Shown: positions 1 to 7,075 of the stretch, in pieces
Layout of the letters: each line of letters starts with the position of its first letter
Position numbering within the stretch: position 1 is the stretch's first letter
DNA from: Acidobacteriota bacterium
GTDB taxonomy: Bacteria; Acidobacteriota; Terriglobia; Terriglobales; Acidobacteriaceae
Direction of reading: 5' to 3'
Assembly (NCBI GenBank): GCA_023441255.1
Contig: JAEZPW010000038.1
Location: forward strand, 1-10,421
DNA length: 10,421 bases
The notes under the pieces: generated by a model
The model's input: the letters and a program-made list of their open reading frames with translations, nothing else
Told to the model about the DNA's origin: nothing
Database searches by the model: none
Position numbers and translations under genes: made by a program

Positions 1-1095
1 GTATATGGCTGGTCCGGGCGATTCCAGCCTTATCACCAGCGACACAATGCACAGCATAGGAGCAGCGAGCAGCAGGCTGACGGTCGCGACCACAAGATCT
101 AGTGAGCGTTTGAGAACTAGAGAGAAAGATGGGATCGGGTCACAGCGGACTGCCACGACCGGAAAATCGCCCACTGTCGCCCAGGCAGCCTGTAACTCGC
201 ACAGGTCGGGCACTACCTTTATGTCCAACCGGTAAGCGCGGCTTTCTTGTGTTATTCGCCTGATGAGTTCGCGGCTCGCTGGCGGGGCGATCAAGACTTC
301 ATCAACAAACTCCGATTTCACGATATTCGCAAAATCAGAGGTTCGCCCCAACACCTCCTCTTCACCCCACCTTTCATCATCGATAAAGCCCAGGCACGTA
401 TAGCCAAGGTGCTTGTTCGCGCGCAGATATCGCATTAAGTTCCTTCCGACATGGCCCGCGCCGATTATGAGAACATTGCGCGCGTCGATGCCCTCTGAGA
501 CGCGCTTCTCGGCAGAATGTCGCTTCAGCGTGCGCCAGCCGCTAAAGGCAGCCACATTAATGCATCCACAGGCCAAAAGGATGAGCCTATCCAGCACAGC
601 CACGTTCGAGAGCGACGCATAAAGCATCAGCAAAATTGTGGACAGCGCGACAGGCTTGGCCACGGCTGAGAAGCTATGCGGAGCGGTTGATGGCCGGGCC
701 CCGTACAACTGGAACTGTGCACACGCGAGAATCGTGACACTAACCTGAAGAACAATGAACCCGATCCAGCGCCGTAATGGCAGGACAGTGCCCGCGACGG
801 GCAGCAGCATCCGCCTCAAGGCTATTAATCCCACAATGACCACGATCGCGGTCGCAGAAGCGAGCGCCAGGTCCACCAACAGAGACGAGACGTCCTGAAA
901 GGAAGTCTTAGACCATGGCGGCGCTGTGAACGGCGCTGGGTTCCCATCCGCCATGACTGGATCGCCAACATCGGCACGGCCGGGAGTCACCTCGAGCGAA
1001 GCTTTCGGTGCGAGGCGCAAAGCTCCTGCAGCGCTGATAGCAATATTCTGATCACGGGATGAACGAATTTCTCGAAATGCTCCAGGCCCTGCCAC
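1..1095 (-). CDS. Undecaprenyl-phosphate sugar phosphotransferase (WbaP/EpsB-like), 3' end cut by window edge
   Basis: Initiating polyprenyl-phosphate sugar-1-phosphate transferase, which loads the first sugar of an EPS repeat unit onto undecaprenyl phosphate at the inner membrane. I translated the minus strand directly; 365 codons are visible and the frame stays open to the left edge. From a GTG at 1095 it shows a hydrophilic N-terminus (1-65), hydrophobic segments at about 72-92, 110-125 and 146-185, a Rossmann-like CoA_binding_3 domain with NVLIIGAGHVGRN near 207, then the start of the bacterial sugar transferase domain (KRSLDLVVATVSLLLAAP near 329). It breaks at SPGPAIY, just before the catalytic Asp-Glu region, so activity cannot be judged. 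The GTG start is chosen because AGGAG (1106-1102) precedes it by 6 nt; an internal ATG at 954 has no clear ribosome site. It lies 82 bp downstream of the CpsD-like gene and is probably in the same operon. The specific sugar cannot be read from the sequence. Confidence 0.9.
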   Translation of the reverse strand, partial: MAGPGAFREIRSSRDQNIAISAAGALRLAPKASLEVTPGRADVGDPVMADGNPAPFTAPPWSKTSFQDVSSLLVDLALASATAIVVIVGLIALRRMLLPVAGTVLPLRRWIGFIVLQVSVTILACAQFQLYGARPSTAPHSFSAVAKPVALSTILLMLYASLSNVAVLDRLILLACGCINVAAFSGWRTLKRHSAEKRVSEGIDARNVLIIGAGHVGRNLMRYLRANKHLGYTCLGFIDDERWGEEEVLGRTSDFANIVKSEFVDEVLIAPPASRELIRRITQESRAYRLDIKVVPDLCELQAAWATVGDFPVVAVRCDPIPSFSLVLKRSLDLVVATVSLLLAAPMLCIVSLVIRLESPGPAIY

Positions 1096-1177
1096 GGTGC
1101 ACTCCTACGGTGGATTTTGTGGGATCTTGAATTACGGCGAGACTTGTTAGTCAACAGAGGCGGCGCGAGCGCGCGTG

Positions 1178-1981
1178 TCAAAGCCTCTTGTACAGCGCTT
1201 CAGGGATTGGGAACTGGCGGTTGTTCAGGATCGCACCGAACAACTTGACCCCTGCCGCTTGCAAACAGTTCTTTGCCTTTTGAGCGGCCGCTTTGCGCGT
1301 GACGTTTGCCTCAAGTACCAGGACAAGACCGTCCGCGAGCCCCCCCAGCAGAACCGCGTCAAGGCATTGGTCCACTGGTGTGACGTTGATGAGCACGTAG
1401 TCGAAAGCTCCGCGCAGTTCGGTAACAACGACTTTCGCATCATCTAGGGTAGTCGATTGCAGCGGGAGGTCAGACGCGTCACGCGCACTTATCAACCACA
1501 GATTGGGCGATAGCTGATGTGCACGCTGCGCGACTGGCGTGCGGCCTCGTAAACCAGGTGCCACGCCGGGGCCTCGCTCTAGCCCGTAAAACGCATGCAG
1601 CAACGGAGTCCGTATGTCGGCATCCACCATGCACACCGTTCCGGTCACATGAGCAGAGAGCACTTCGGCAAAGCAGGCGGTGCTCCAACTGCTGGCTTCT
1701 GGAGCATCCACGCTGGCAAAGACAACGGCTTGCGGTGCCGTTGTGAACTCGGCAGAGAGGAATAACCGATGAACCATGTTGGCGATTTCGTTGCGCGCCA
1801 ATGTCGTTAATTTGAGTTGGCCGGTTAGCTGCGGACTTCTTTTAGTGCCCGGCGACGGCTCCGATGCGTTAGGTCGGGGAATTTCGCAATCGATTCCGAA
1901 TTCCCAGCGGCCAGCCTCACGCTCAACGCGACGCAAAAGTTCGAGATTTCTGCTCATGTCTGTGGCCGGTAAATCGTTCAA
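1178..1981 (-). CDS. CpsD/CapB-like P-loop protein with degenerate ATP-binding motifs
   Basis: 267 aa with the fold pattern of bacterial tyrosine-kinase (BY-kinase) / MinD-type ATPases that partner the Wzz/GumC protein in EPS assembly. The Walker A' strand is intact (VCMVDADIR, about 116-124), as are the terminal strands (DGLVLVLEANVT; VKLFGAILNN). Two key sites are changed. The Walker A loop reads SVDAPEASSWSTA (90-102) with no G-K-S/T lysine, and the Walker B strand reads YVLINVTPV with Asn199 where Asp is usual. The tail (FPIPEALYKRL) has one tyrosine rather than a cluster. In family terms this looks like a pseudo-kinase or structural partner; that is inference. The frame opens at a TTG (1981) whose last two bases form the TGA stop of the upstream ATPase gene (TTGA), implying translational coupling; an ATG at 1957 is the alternative start. 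It is followed by the sugar transferase gene. Confidence 0.85.
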   Translation of the reverse strand: MNDLPATDMSRNLELLRRVEREAGRWEFGIDCEIPRPNASEPSPGTKRSPQLTGQLKLTTLARNEIANMVHRLFLSAEFTTAPQAVVFASVDAPEASSWSTACFAEVLSAHVTGTVCMVDADIRTPLLHAFYGLERGPGVAPGLRGRTPVAQRAHQLSPNLWLISARDASDLPLQSTTLDDAKVVVTELRGAFDYVLINVTPVDQCLDAVLLGGLADGLVLVLEANVTRKAAAQKAKNCLQAAGVKLFGAILNNRQFPIPEALYKRL

Positions 1982-4062
1982 CGTTCTTTCAGCTTGAATT
2001 TGATCGTGACGGCCCCTTGTGTCGGCGTTCGCTTGCCATCAACGTACTCCGGACGGTATCTCCATCGCCTCACTGCATCAACGGCCGCCGGTATCAGCAA
2101 GGCATCACCATGTACAGGGGTGACACGGGTAACGTTTCCGTCCGCCGATATTTCGACTTTCAATAGCACGCTTCCCTCTCTGCGCAACGCGACTGCTGCA
2201 GGCGGATAAACCGGTCGCACTGAGCTGACCAGTTCGCCGCCATGCATGACCGTACCCAATGCTGGTCCTTCGGCTTTTGCCAGCTGCGGCACAACGGCTT
2301 CCTTTCGCAGCAGCGAGGCTATGCCTTCCGCCTCGGCACCTATCGCAGAAATCATTTGAGGCGTTGCGGGCACAGGCTCGTTATCGCTGCCCGAATGTAG
2401 CGCTCCAGGAACGCGGATGGATGCCGCGGCCGGTGTCGCGGTTTCTCCGGCAGTGGGATGCGCCGGAGTTGGAGGTGCGGGCGAATTGATCCGGCGTGGT
2501 GACGCGCCTGCGACTGCGTCCGCTGCCCGCGTCTTCGATTTGCTGGGAGCGGGAATCACTGCATTGGCTGAATGGGTCGACGTGGTCATCACAGCTGGAC
2601 TGGACGTTTCATCCCGAACGCTCTCAGCTGACGATGAGATCGCCCACTTGTGTTCTTTGCCGAGAGCCACAAAGCCGATCACGCCAATGAGCGCAGCCGC
2701 AGCGAGCATCAGCACCGGACCGCGTCGTGTGAACCGCGATCGCTCCGGGGCTGAGGCGCTCCCAGCTTTATTCACTGGCGTATCCAGGACGTGGACGCTG
2801 GCGACGCTCTGTTGCGGTTGCCTGCCAGGCACAAGGGGCGGAGTTGGTGCATCAGTCACCTGTGGCTGACGATCAACCGGCACACTGGGTGCCTGTTCGT
2901 TGCGGGTCAACTCGAGGTCCCGTGCTGGCGCCGCCGCGGCGGCTTGCGCAAATGTCACTTCTGTGGCGGGACTGTGCGCGCTCTCGCTAACGGCTTCTGT
3001 TTCAGCGGCAGGTTCAGCCTCCGGCACCGGCGGCCACATTTCGCGGGCGAGGGCGTCTGCGCAGCTTATGCTCCCCTGACCCTCGAACCTTGATCGGCGA
3101 TCCGAGACGGAGCGGGTCTGATCGGGGCCGGCATCCAAATAGCTCAATCCAGCGGTTTCGAAGGTCCAGTGTCCAGCATCACGCCGAAAAGGCAGTACTG
3201 TAGTCGCCCTTGCAGACTGAGCATCGTACGTTTCTGTGGCGGGATCCGCTTGGGCCGTCAGGTCGAGGTCATTTGCCACGGCCTCAACCACGTCCGAGTC
3301 GATGGTCGCCAGATCAAGCGCGTATCCGGTGGAGAGCGCGTGGAAGCATACGTTGTTGATGTTGCGTGGTATCCCTTCGCTGATCGCGCATATCGCACTC
3401 AGTGCCTTCTTTGTGAATATGGGAGCTCCACTGTGTCCGGCTACCTGTAACCGGTATGCTACGTAGCCTTCAGTTTCCGTCATTGAAAGACGCTGCAAGC
3501 GGCAGACCACCGAGATACGTTGTCGAAGCTGGACAAACTGCCGGGATTGAAAGCGCTCCGCCAGCTGTTCCTGTCCGGCAACCACGATGTGCAGAAGCTT
3601 GCCCCGCTGCGTCTCGAAGTTCGACAACAGCCGCAAGGTTTCCAGGACGGAGTCCGGAAGATTCTGCGCTTCATCGACCACCAGCAACGGACGGCGGGTG
3701 GTTCGATTTTGTGCGATGAGGAAACGTTTCAGGTGCTCGTGCAAGCCGGTGAGTGTTTGTTCCTTCACATCCATTCCGAATTCAATGAGCACCTGCTCGA
3801 GAAATTGCGTACAGTCACACTGAGTCTGAAAGATGTACGCCGAGACGACGCTGCTCTTCAATCGGTCCAGCAGGTCCAGTAGGAGCGTTGTCTTTCCCGT
3901 GCCTGGCCGCGCGATCAATGCCACGAACCCGCGCCCAGCCTGAAGCGCGTACAGCAGCGACGCGCGCGCCTCTTCGTGCATGCGAGTCGGGTACAGAAAG
4001 CGCGTATCTGGACAAACCCGGAACGGATCCTCGCGTAAACCGTAAAACTGCAAAAACATCAT
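1978..4062 (-). CDS. ExeA/GspA-like AAA ATPase fused via a TM segment to a TonB C-terminal domain
   Basis: About 694 aa. The N-terminus (FLQFYGLREDPFRVCPDTRF) is typical of ExeA and of exosortase-locus secretion ATPases. Walker A is PGTGKTT near 53-59, Walker B LLVVDEAQNLP near 126-136, followed by VVAGQEQL and the Arg motif LRQRI near 179-183. The AAA part ends about residue 266. A long Pro/Ala/Glu-rich cytoplasmic linker follows, then one strong membrane segment (GPVLMLAAAALIGVIGFVAL, about 448-467), a Pro/Ala-rich periplasmic linker and a TonB_C fold at about 609-692 (RPVYPPAAVALRREGSVLL, later AVDAVRRWRYRPEYVDGK). ExeA has the same ATPase-TM-periplasm plan but ends in a peptidoglycan-binding domain. 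Role inferred: an energised inner-membrane factor reaching toward the outer membrane during EPS export. The ATG pair at 4062/4059 is chosen because it gives the family N-terminus and GGGG lies just upstream; the frame extends to a GTG at 4104 inside the previous gene. It starts 17 bp after that gene's stop. Confidence 0.9.
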   Translation of the reverse strand: MMFLQFYGLREDPFRVCPDTRFLYPTRMHEEARASLLYALQAGRGFVALIARPGTGKTTLLLDLLDRLKSSVVSAYIFQTQCDCTQFLEQVLIEFGMDVKEQTLTGLHEHLKRFLIAQNRTTRRPLLVVDEAQNLPDSVLETLRLLSNFETQRGKLLHIVVAGQEQLAERFQSRQFVQLRQRISVVCRLQRLSMTETEGYVAYRLQVAGHSGAPIFTKKALSAICAISEGIPRNINNVCFHALSTGYALDLATIDSDVVEAVANDLDLTAQADPATETYDAQSARATTVLPFRRDAGHWTFETAGLSYLDAGPDQTRSVSDRRSRFEGQGSISCADALAREMWPPVPEAEPAAETEAVSESAHSPATEVTFAQAAAAAPARDLELTRNEQAPSVPVDRQPQVTDAPTPPLVPGRQPQQSVASVHVLDTPVNKAGSASAPERSRFTRRGPVLMLAAAALIGVIGFVALGKEHKWAISSSAESVRDETSSPAVMTTSTHSANAVIPAPSKSKTRAADAVAGASPRRINSPAPPTPAHPTAGETATPAAASIRVPGALHSGSDNEPVPATPQMISAIGAEAEGIASLLRKEAVVPQLAKAEGPALGTVMHGGELVSSVRPVYPPAAVALRREGSVLLKVEISADGNVTRVTPVHGDALLIPAAVDAVRRWRYRPEYVDGKRTPTQGAVTIKFKLKER

Positions 4063-4079
4063 TAGCCCCGAAGTTCGTT

Positions 4080-5603
4080 TCACCTTATTGCGCCGAAACC
4101 GCACTGGCCTGCAGTTGAGTTGTCGGTAAGCTCATCTCGACCATATCGTCGCTCTGGGAGCGCGGCCAGGATCGGCATCTCAAGCACTTGTACTACCTCT
4201 GCAGGTGTCCGGAACGAGGTAGCATGGCGGTCTGCCACGAACCCGACAATCGCGGCCATCCCGACCGCAAGAAAGATGCCGACAACGAAAAGATTCGAAC
4301 GTGAATGTATCGGTAGTATCGGTGCATGCGGTTCCTCAGCGACGGCAACGTTCAGAATGCGTCGTTTATCAAGCGCTTCCGAAATCCTGGCTTCCTCCCG
4401 CTTTGTCGAATAGAGGAGATAATTTTGCTCGGCTGATTTCGCGTTTCGCAGCAATCCTTCTTGCGCGGCGGCGCTTTCGTCCAGCTCCTTCGTGTTCCTC
4501 TCGTAAGCCGCCAACTGTTCCTCAATGCCTTGCTCCCTTGCACGATACCCATCGCGTTCCACGCGCACCTTCGCCAGTTCGGACGTTATCCATTGTTCGG
4601 TCGGATTTTCGTCCGTCACGTGTTCCTTCATTGGCCTGCGCTCTTCCTCGTCGATGGCCGCTTCCGTTGTCGCGATCTGTCTCGCGACTTCCTGGACCGG
4701 ACGGTACGTGGGTTCGTACTTGCTCAGCAGTTCCTCTCGCTTCAGCTTAAGGTTCAGCAAAGTGGTCCTTAACTGCTGCAGGAGTTGACCATTGTCGGCA
4801 AGGCGCACCTGCGTGGTGACACGTGCCGGCGTCTGCACTTGTTCTCTTTCCAGTGCGTTGATGCGGCGCTCCGTTTCGCGCCTCGCCACCTTTGTTTGCG
4901 CCAGGTTCGCTTTCAAGTCACTCAGTTTCTGCGCGGAAAGATCGCGCATGAGCTGTGGCACGGCTATCTTGTTCGCCGCAATCTGCGCTTCGGTATGGTC
5001 CAGAAGCTGCTTATAATGCTCGGCCTGCTGGTCGAAGAAATCGTATTCTCCCGGCGAACGATGCACCTCAAGGTGCTTCTCGATGTACACATTTGCCAGC
5101 TTGTCGAGTACTTGAGCCGCCAGTTTCGGATTCGTAGATGTGTATCTGACCTCGATGATGTTTGTCTTCTTGGGAGAATCCACTTTCAGGTCAGAGCGCA
5201 GTTGCCTCACGGCATCGGCGATATCGCTGGGCCCGTCCGCCTTACCCAAATGCCACCGCTTACGGTCAAGGCCAGTGGAAACAACCACAGCTTGCAGCAC
5301 ATCGTCGTCCTTCAGCAGTTCTATTTCGGAGTTCAGCACCTCTTCCGTCACGCCCGTACCTGGCGGTGCAGCATTGTTTTCTCCTGGCAGGGAATCAACT
5401 CGGGCACTCTTCACAAGGAACTTGATTTCGCTCTCGTAGCGGCGCGGCAACAACACCATCCCAATCAACGTGCCTGCAATTACGCTCGCGAACGCAAGCG
5501 CCATCAACCGCCGCTGGCGAAATAGTATGGCTACGAAATCCCGAAGTGTTGAGGGCACAGGAGAGACAACCTGTCGCGTTTCCAGAAAGCTTCCGGACTG
5601 CAT
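4080..5603 (-). CDS. GumC/Wzc-like polysaccharide co-polymerase (chain-length determinant), no kinase domain
   Basis: 507 aa inner-membrane protein of the Wzz/PCP-2a type that controls polymer length and links polymerisation to the exporter. TM1 is about 33-53 (LMALAFASVIAGTLIGMVLLP). The periplasmic part has a Wzz domain (YESEIKFLVKS; EVLNSEIELLKDDDVL) and long coiled-coil helices at about 190-400 rich in Glu, Gln, Arg and Leu. TM2 at about 437-457 follows the Pro-rich approach PHAPILPIHSRSN that is usual in the family. After TM2 only about 50 residues remain (TSFRTPAEVVQVLEMPILAALPE), the familiar linker that in Wzc leads into the kinase; here the kinase-like part is a separate gene two positions downstream. 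The ATG at 5603 lies 12 bp after the stop of the exporter gene. No strong Shine-Dalgarno is seen, so coupling to the upstream gene is likely. Confidence 0.92.
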   Translation of the reverse strand: MQSGSFLETRQVVSPVPSTLRDFVAILFRQRRLMALAFASVIAGTLIGMVLLPRRYESEIKFLVKSARVDSLPGENNAAPPGTGVTEEVLNSEIELLKDDDVLQAVVVSTGLDRKRWHLGKADGPSDIADAVRQLRSDLKVDSPKKTNIIEVRYTSTNPKLAAQVLDKLANVYIEKHLEVHRSPGEYDFFDQQAEHYKQLLDHTEAQIAANKIAVPQLMRDLSAQKLSDLKANLAQTKVARRETERRINALEREQVQTPARVTTQVRLADNGQLLQQLRTTLLNLKLKREELLSKYEPTYRPVQEVARQIATTEAAIDEEERRPMKEHVTDENPTEQWITSELAKVRVERDGYRAREQGIEEQLAAYERNTKELDESAAAQEGLLRNAKSAEQNYLLYSTKREEARISEALDKRRILNVAVAEEPHAPILPIHSRSNLFVVGIFLAVGMAAIVGFVADRHATSFRTPAEVVQVLEMPILAALPERRYGRDELTDNSTAGQCGFGAIR

Positions 5604-5615
5604 GGGTCGGCACCA

Positions 5616-6329
5616 TCAAAACGCGCCGGGCGTGAGACTTACTCCCATGCCGGTGCTTGGAATATAACGCTTGATCTTCGAAATTCGGTTTTGCGGGACA
5701 TAGATCATGTCGCCCGGGCGAAGATGTACGTCTTCGCTCAGGTTCTTTTGCTGGTCGAGCATCTTCTTCACATCAAGGACCTTTGTCTCGTACCATTCAG
5801 ACGAAACGCGCCGAAAAAGGAGCACTTGAGAGTGCTTGGCAGCATCGGTGACAAACCCGCCGGCTCTCGCAATCCCTTCCAGCACCGTCGTGTCGCCCCG
5901 CAGGTCATACTTGCCGGGTCGGTTCACCATTCCGGTCGCGGTGAAATATGGGTGCTCGAATTCCAGGAGGACGATCTCGATGCTGGGCTCGTGCAAAAAG
6001 CGCGCGTACAACTTGCAAATCGCAGCACGCACCTCCGGGACGGTGCTGCCCGCCACGTGTACGTCTCCCACTTCCCGGAGCGTCACGTAGCCATCCGGTT
6101 GAACTGCTACTTTCTGGTTAAGGTCTGGCGTGAATTCGAAACGCACATCCAGGACGTCATCCGGTCGGAGTTGATAGCGCGGCGTTCGTTGCGCGAACGT
6201 CGCGTCCGGAGTTGATCCAGGGCCAGACTCAACTGCGCCGCTGGCTTTAGGGTCGTTCGACTGGCCGAGAACCAGGGTTTGCGAAAGCAGCACGAGGATT
6301 GTGAGAGTGGCGAGGATGAAGGATCTCAT
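5616..6329 (-). CDS. Wza-like polysaccharide export protein (Poly_export + SLBB), short form
   Basis: 237 aa secreted exporter component expected to carry the finished polymer through the periplasm and outer membrane together with the GumC-like protein. A signal peptide is visible at about 1-22 (FILATLTILVLLSQTLVLG, then Q). There is no lipobox cysteine, unlike E. coli Wza. The Poly_export domain covers about 50-123 (YQLRPDDVLDVRFEFTPDLN; VQPDGYVTLREVGDVHVAG), then an SLBB domain from about 126 (YFTATGMVNRPGKYDLRG), ending in LRPGDMIYVPQN. Only about 20 residues follow (KIKRYIPSTGMGVSLTPGAF), so the C-terminal amphipathic helix that forms the Wza outer-membrane barrel is not evident. The start ATG at 6329 has GGAG 6 nt upstream. 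First structural gene of the export operon; the next gene begins 12 bp after its stop. Confidence 0.93.
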   Translation of the reverse strand: MRSFILATLTILVLLSQTLVLGQSNDPKASGAVESGPGSTPDATFAQRTPRYQLRPDDVLDVRFEFTPDLNQKVAVQPDGYVTLREVGDVHVAGSTVPEVRAAICKLYARFLHEPSIEIVLLEFEHPYFTATGMVNRPGKYDLRGDTTVLEGIARAGGFVTDAAKHSQVLLFRRVSSEWYETKVLDVKKMLDQQKNLSEDVHLRPGDMIYVPQNRISKIKRYIPSTGMGVSLTPGAF

Positions 6330-6415
6330 GAGTTACTCCAAAAGCCGGCGTGCAGGTCTAACCGATCGGGTCGAGTTCGTAGGCCTCGACGGTCGTCGGG
6401 GCGCACTCCTCTCAT
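6326..6415 (-). other. Candidate 29-codon leader ORF overlapping the exporter start (ATGA)
   Basis: In the leader between the NusG-like gene and the exporter, an ATG at 6415 preceded by GGAG (spacing 4) opens a 29-codon frame. It begins MRGVRPDDRRGLRTR and ends HAGFWSNS. Its TGA stop (6328-6326) overlaps the exporter ATG as ATGA, the classic arrangement for translational coupling. The peptide is arginine-rich (7 of 29). No homologue is recognised. An open frame this short is not improbable by chance, so it is listed as a candidate only. Confidence 0.3.
6370..6390 (-). promoter_or_regulatory. Hairpin in the leader between the NusG-like gene and the exporter gene
   Basis: Read on the minus strand, GTCGAG and CTCGAC form a perfect 6-bp stem around a 9-nt loop (GCCTACGAA). 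It lies about 41 nt upstream of the exporter start and inside the candidate leader ORF. No U-run follows, so it is not an intrinsic terminator. RfaH and UpxY-type NusG paralogues load at leader elements of their operons, and a hairpin here could be such a pause or loading site; that role is inferred from position. Confidence 0.3.
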
Positions 6416-6460
6416 AGAACTCCAAAAATGACGATCTGCTTCGTTTTGAACCACTGAAAG

Positions 6461-6967
6461 TCATACCGGATCAATGTCGTAACCATCGATGGCCACCGCG
6501 AGTGATTGCTGGATGAGGTCAATGGAAATTACGAGCTTTCGCTCACCTTTCTTTTCAACCAGCGTTCCCTCCACTCCATCGAGTGAACCGCCTCTGATGC
6601 GTACGCGCTGTCCTACTTTGAGAAACGGATGCGGCCATAGAGGCAAATTTCGTTCGACAAGGGAGCGAACCGCCTCCATCTGCGAATCGGGAATGGCGGC
6701 TGGTTCACCGTGAGTTCCGACCCAACGAAGTACACCGGGTGTGCGGAGGGTACTCACGTGAGCGCGTGGCAACACGTCATGCACAAAGACATAGCAGGAG
6801 AAAAGCGGAACGTCGACGGCCTTCGAACGATCGCTCCAGCGATGAATCTGGCGAACCGTCGGAACGAAGGTTTCTACACCTTTGAAGTGCAGCTGTTCCC
6901 CAATGAACTTCTCATGTTTTGCTCGGGTGTGAAGCGCATACCATCGCGCCTGCGTGGCGTCGGTCAT
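6461..6967 (-). CDS. NusG paralogue (UpxY/RfaH-like) transcription antiterminator
   Basis: 168 aa from ATG 6967. The NGN domain covers about 7-100, with the signature WYALHTRAKHEKFIGEQL, then PLFSCYVFVHDVL and LRTPGVLRWVG. The KOW domain is at about 113-160 (VGQRVRIRGGSLDGVEGTL). Specialised NusG paralogues such as RfaH, UpxY and LoaP bind paused RNA polymerase and let it read through long polysaccharide operons; a gene of this family just upstream of the exporter gene fits that role. The frame extends upstream to a TTG at 6997, but the ATG puts the NGN domain at the usual distance from the N-terminus. It precedes the exporter gene by 131 bp of leader, and its own stop is 45 nt before the candidate leader ORF. 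Cognate RNA or DNA element unknown. Confidence 0.9.
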   Translation of the reverse strand: MTDATQARWYALHTRAKHEKFIGEQLHFKGVETFVPTVRQIHRWSDRSKAVDVPLFSCYVFVHDVLPRAHVSTLRTPGVLRWVGTHGEPAAIPDSQMEAVRSLVERNLPLWPHPFLKVGQRVRIRGGSLDGVEGTLVEKKGERKLVISIDLIQQSLAVAIDGYDIDPV

Positions 6968-7075
6968 AAACTCAGCTGTGGATAGCTCCGCCCTCAAAGT
7001 CCCAAATTCCCTCTAGTTGGTGTTGACACACACTATTGCCCAAAACGTAGGAGGTTACCGAGCAAAGACGAACGA

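Noticed and set aside
1107..1177. Internal promoter (TTGACT on the minus strand) before the sugar transferase gene
   Set aside because: The nearest TAATTC is only 14 bp away, too short a spacer, and no better -10 is present; the gene is more simply read as part of the operon.
2417..2869. Plus-strand frame of 150 codons opposite the ATPase-TonB linker
   Set aside because: Low-complexity Ala/Gly-rich shadow of the Pro/Ala-rich linker on the other strand.
4785..5525. Long plus-strand open frame (246 codons) opposite the GumC-like gene
   Set aside because: It is antisense to a clear coiled-coil co-polymerase gene, has no recognisable domain and is best explained by codon bias of the minus-strand gene.
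7023..7051. TTGACA at 7023-7028 as a plus-strand promoter
   Set aside because: No -10 box at the right distance and no plus-strand gene downstream; the flanking genes are on the minus strand.
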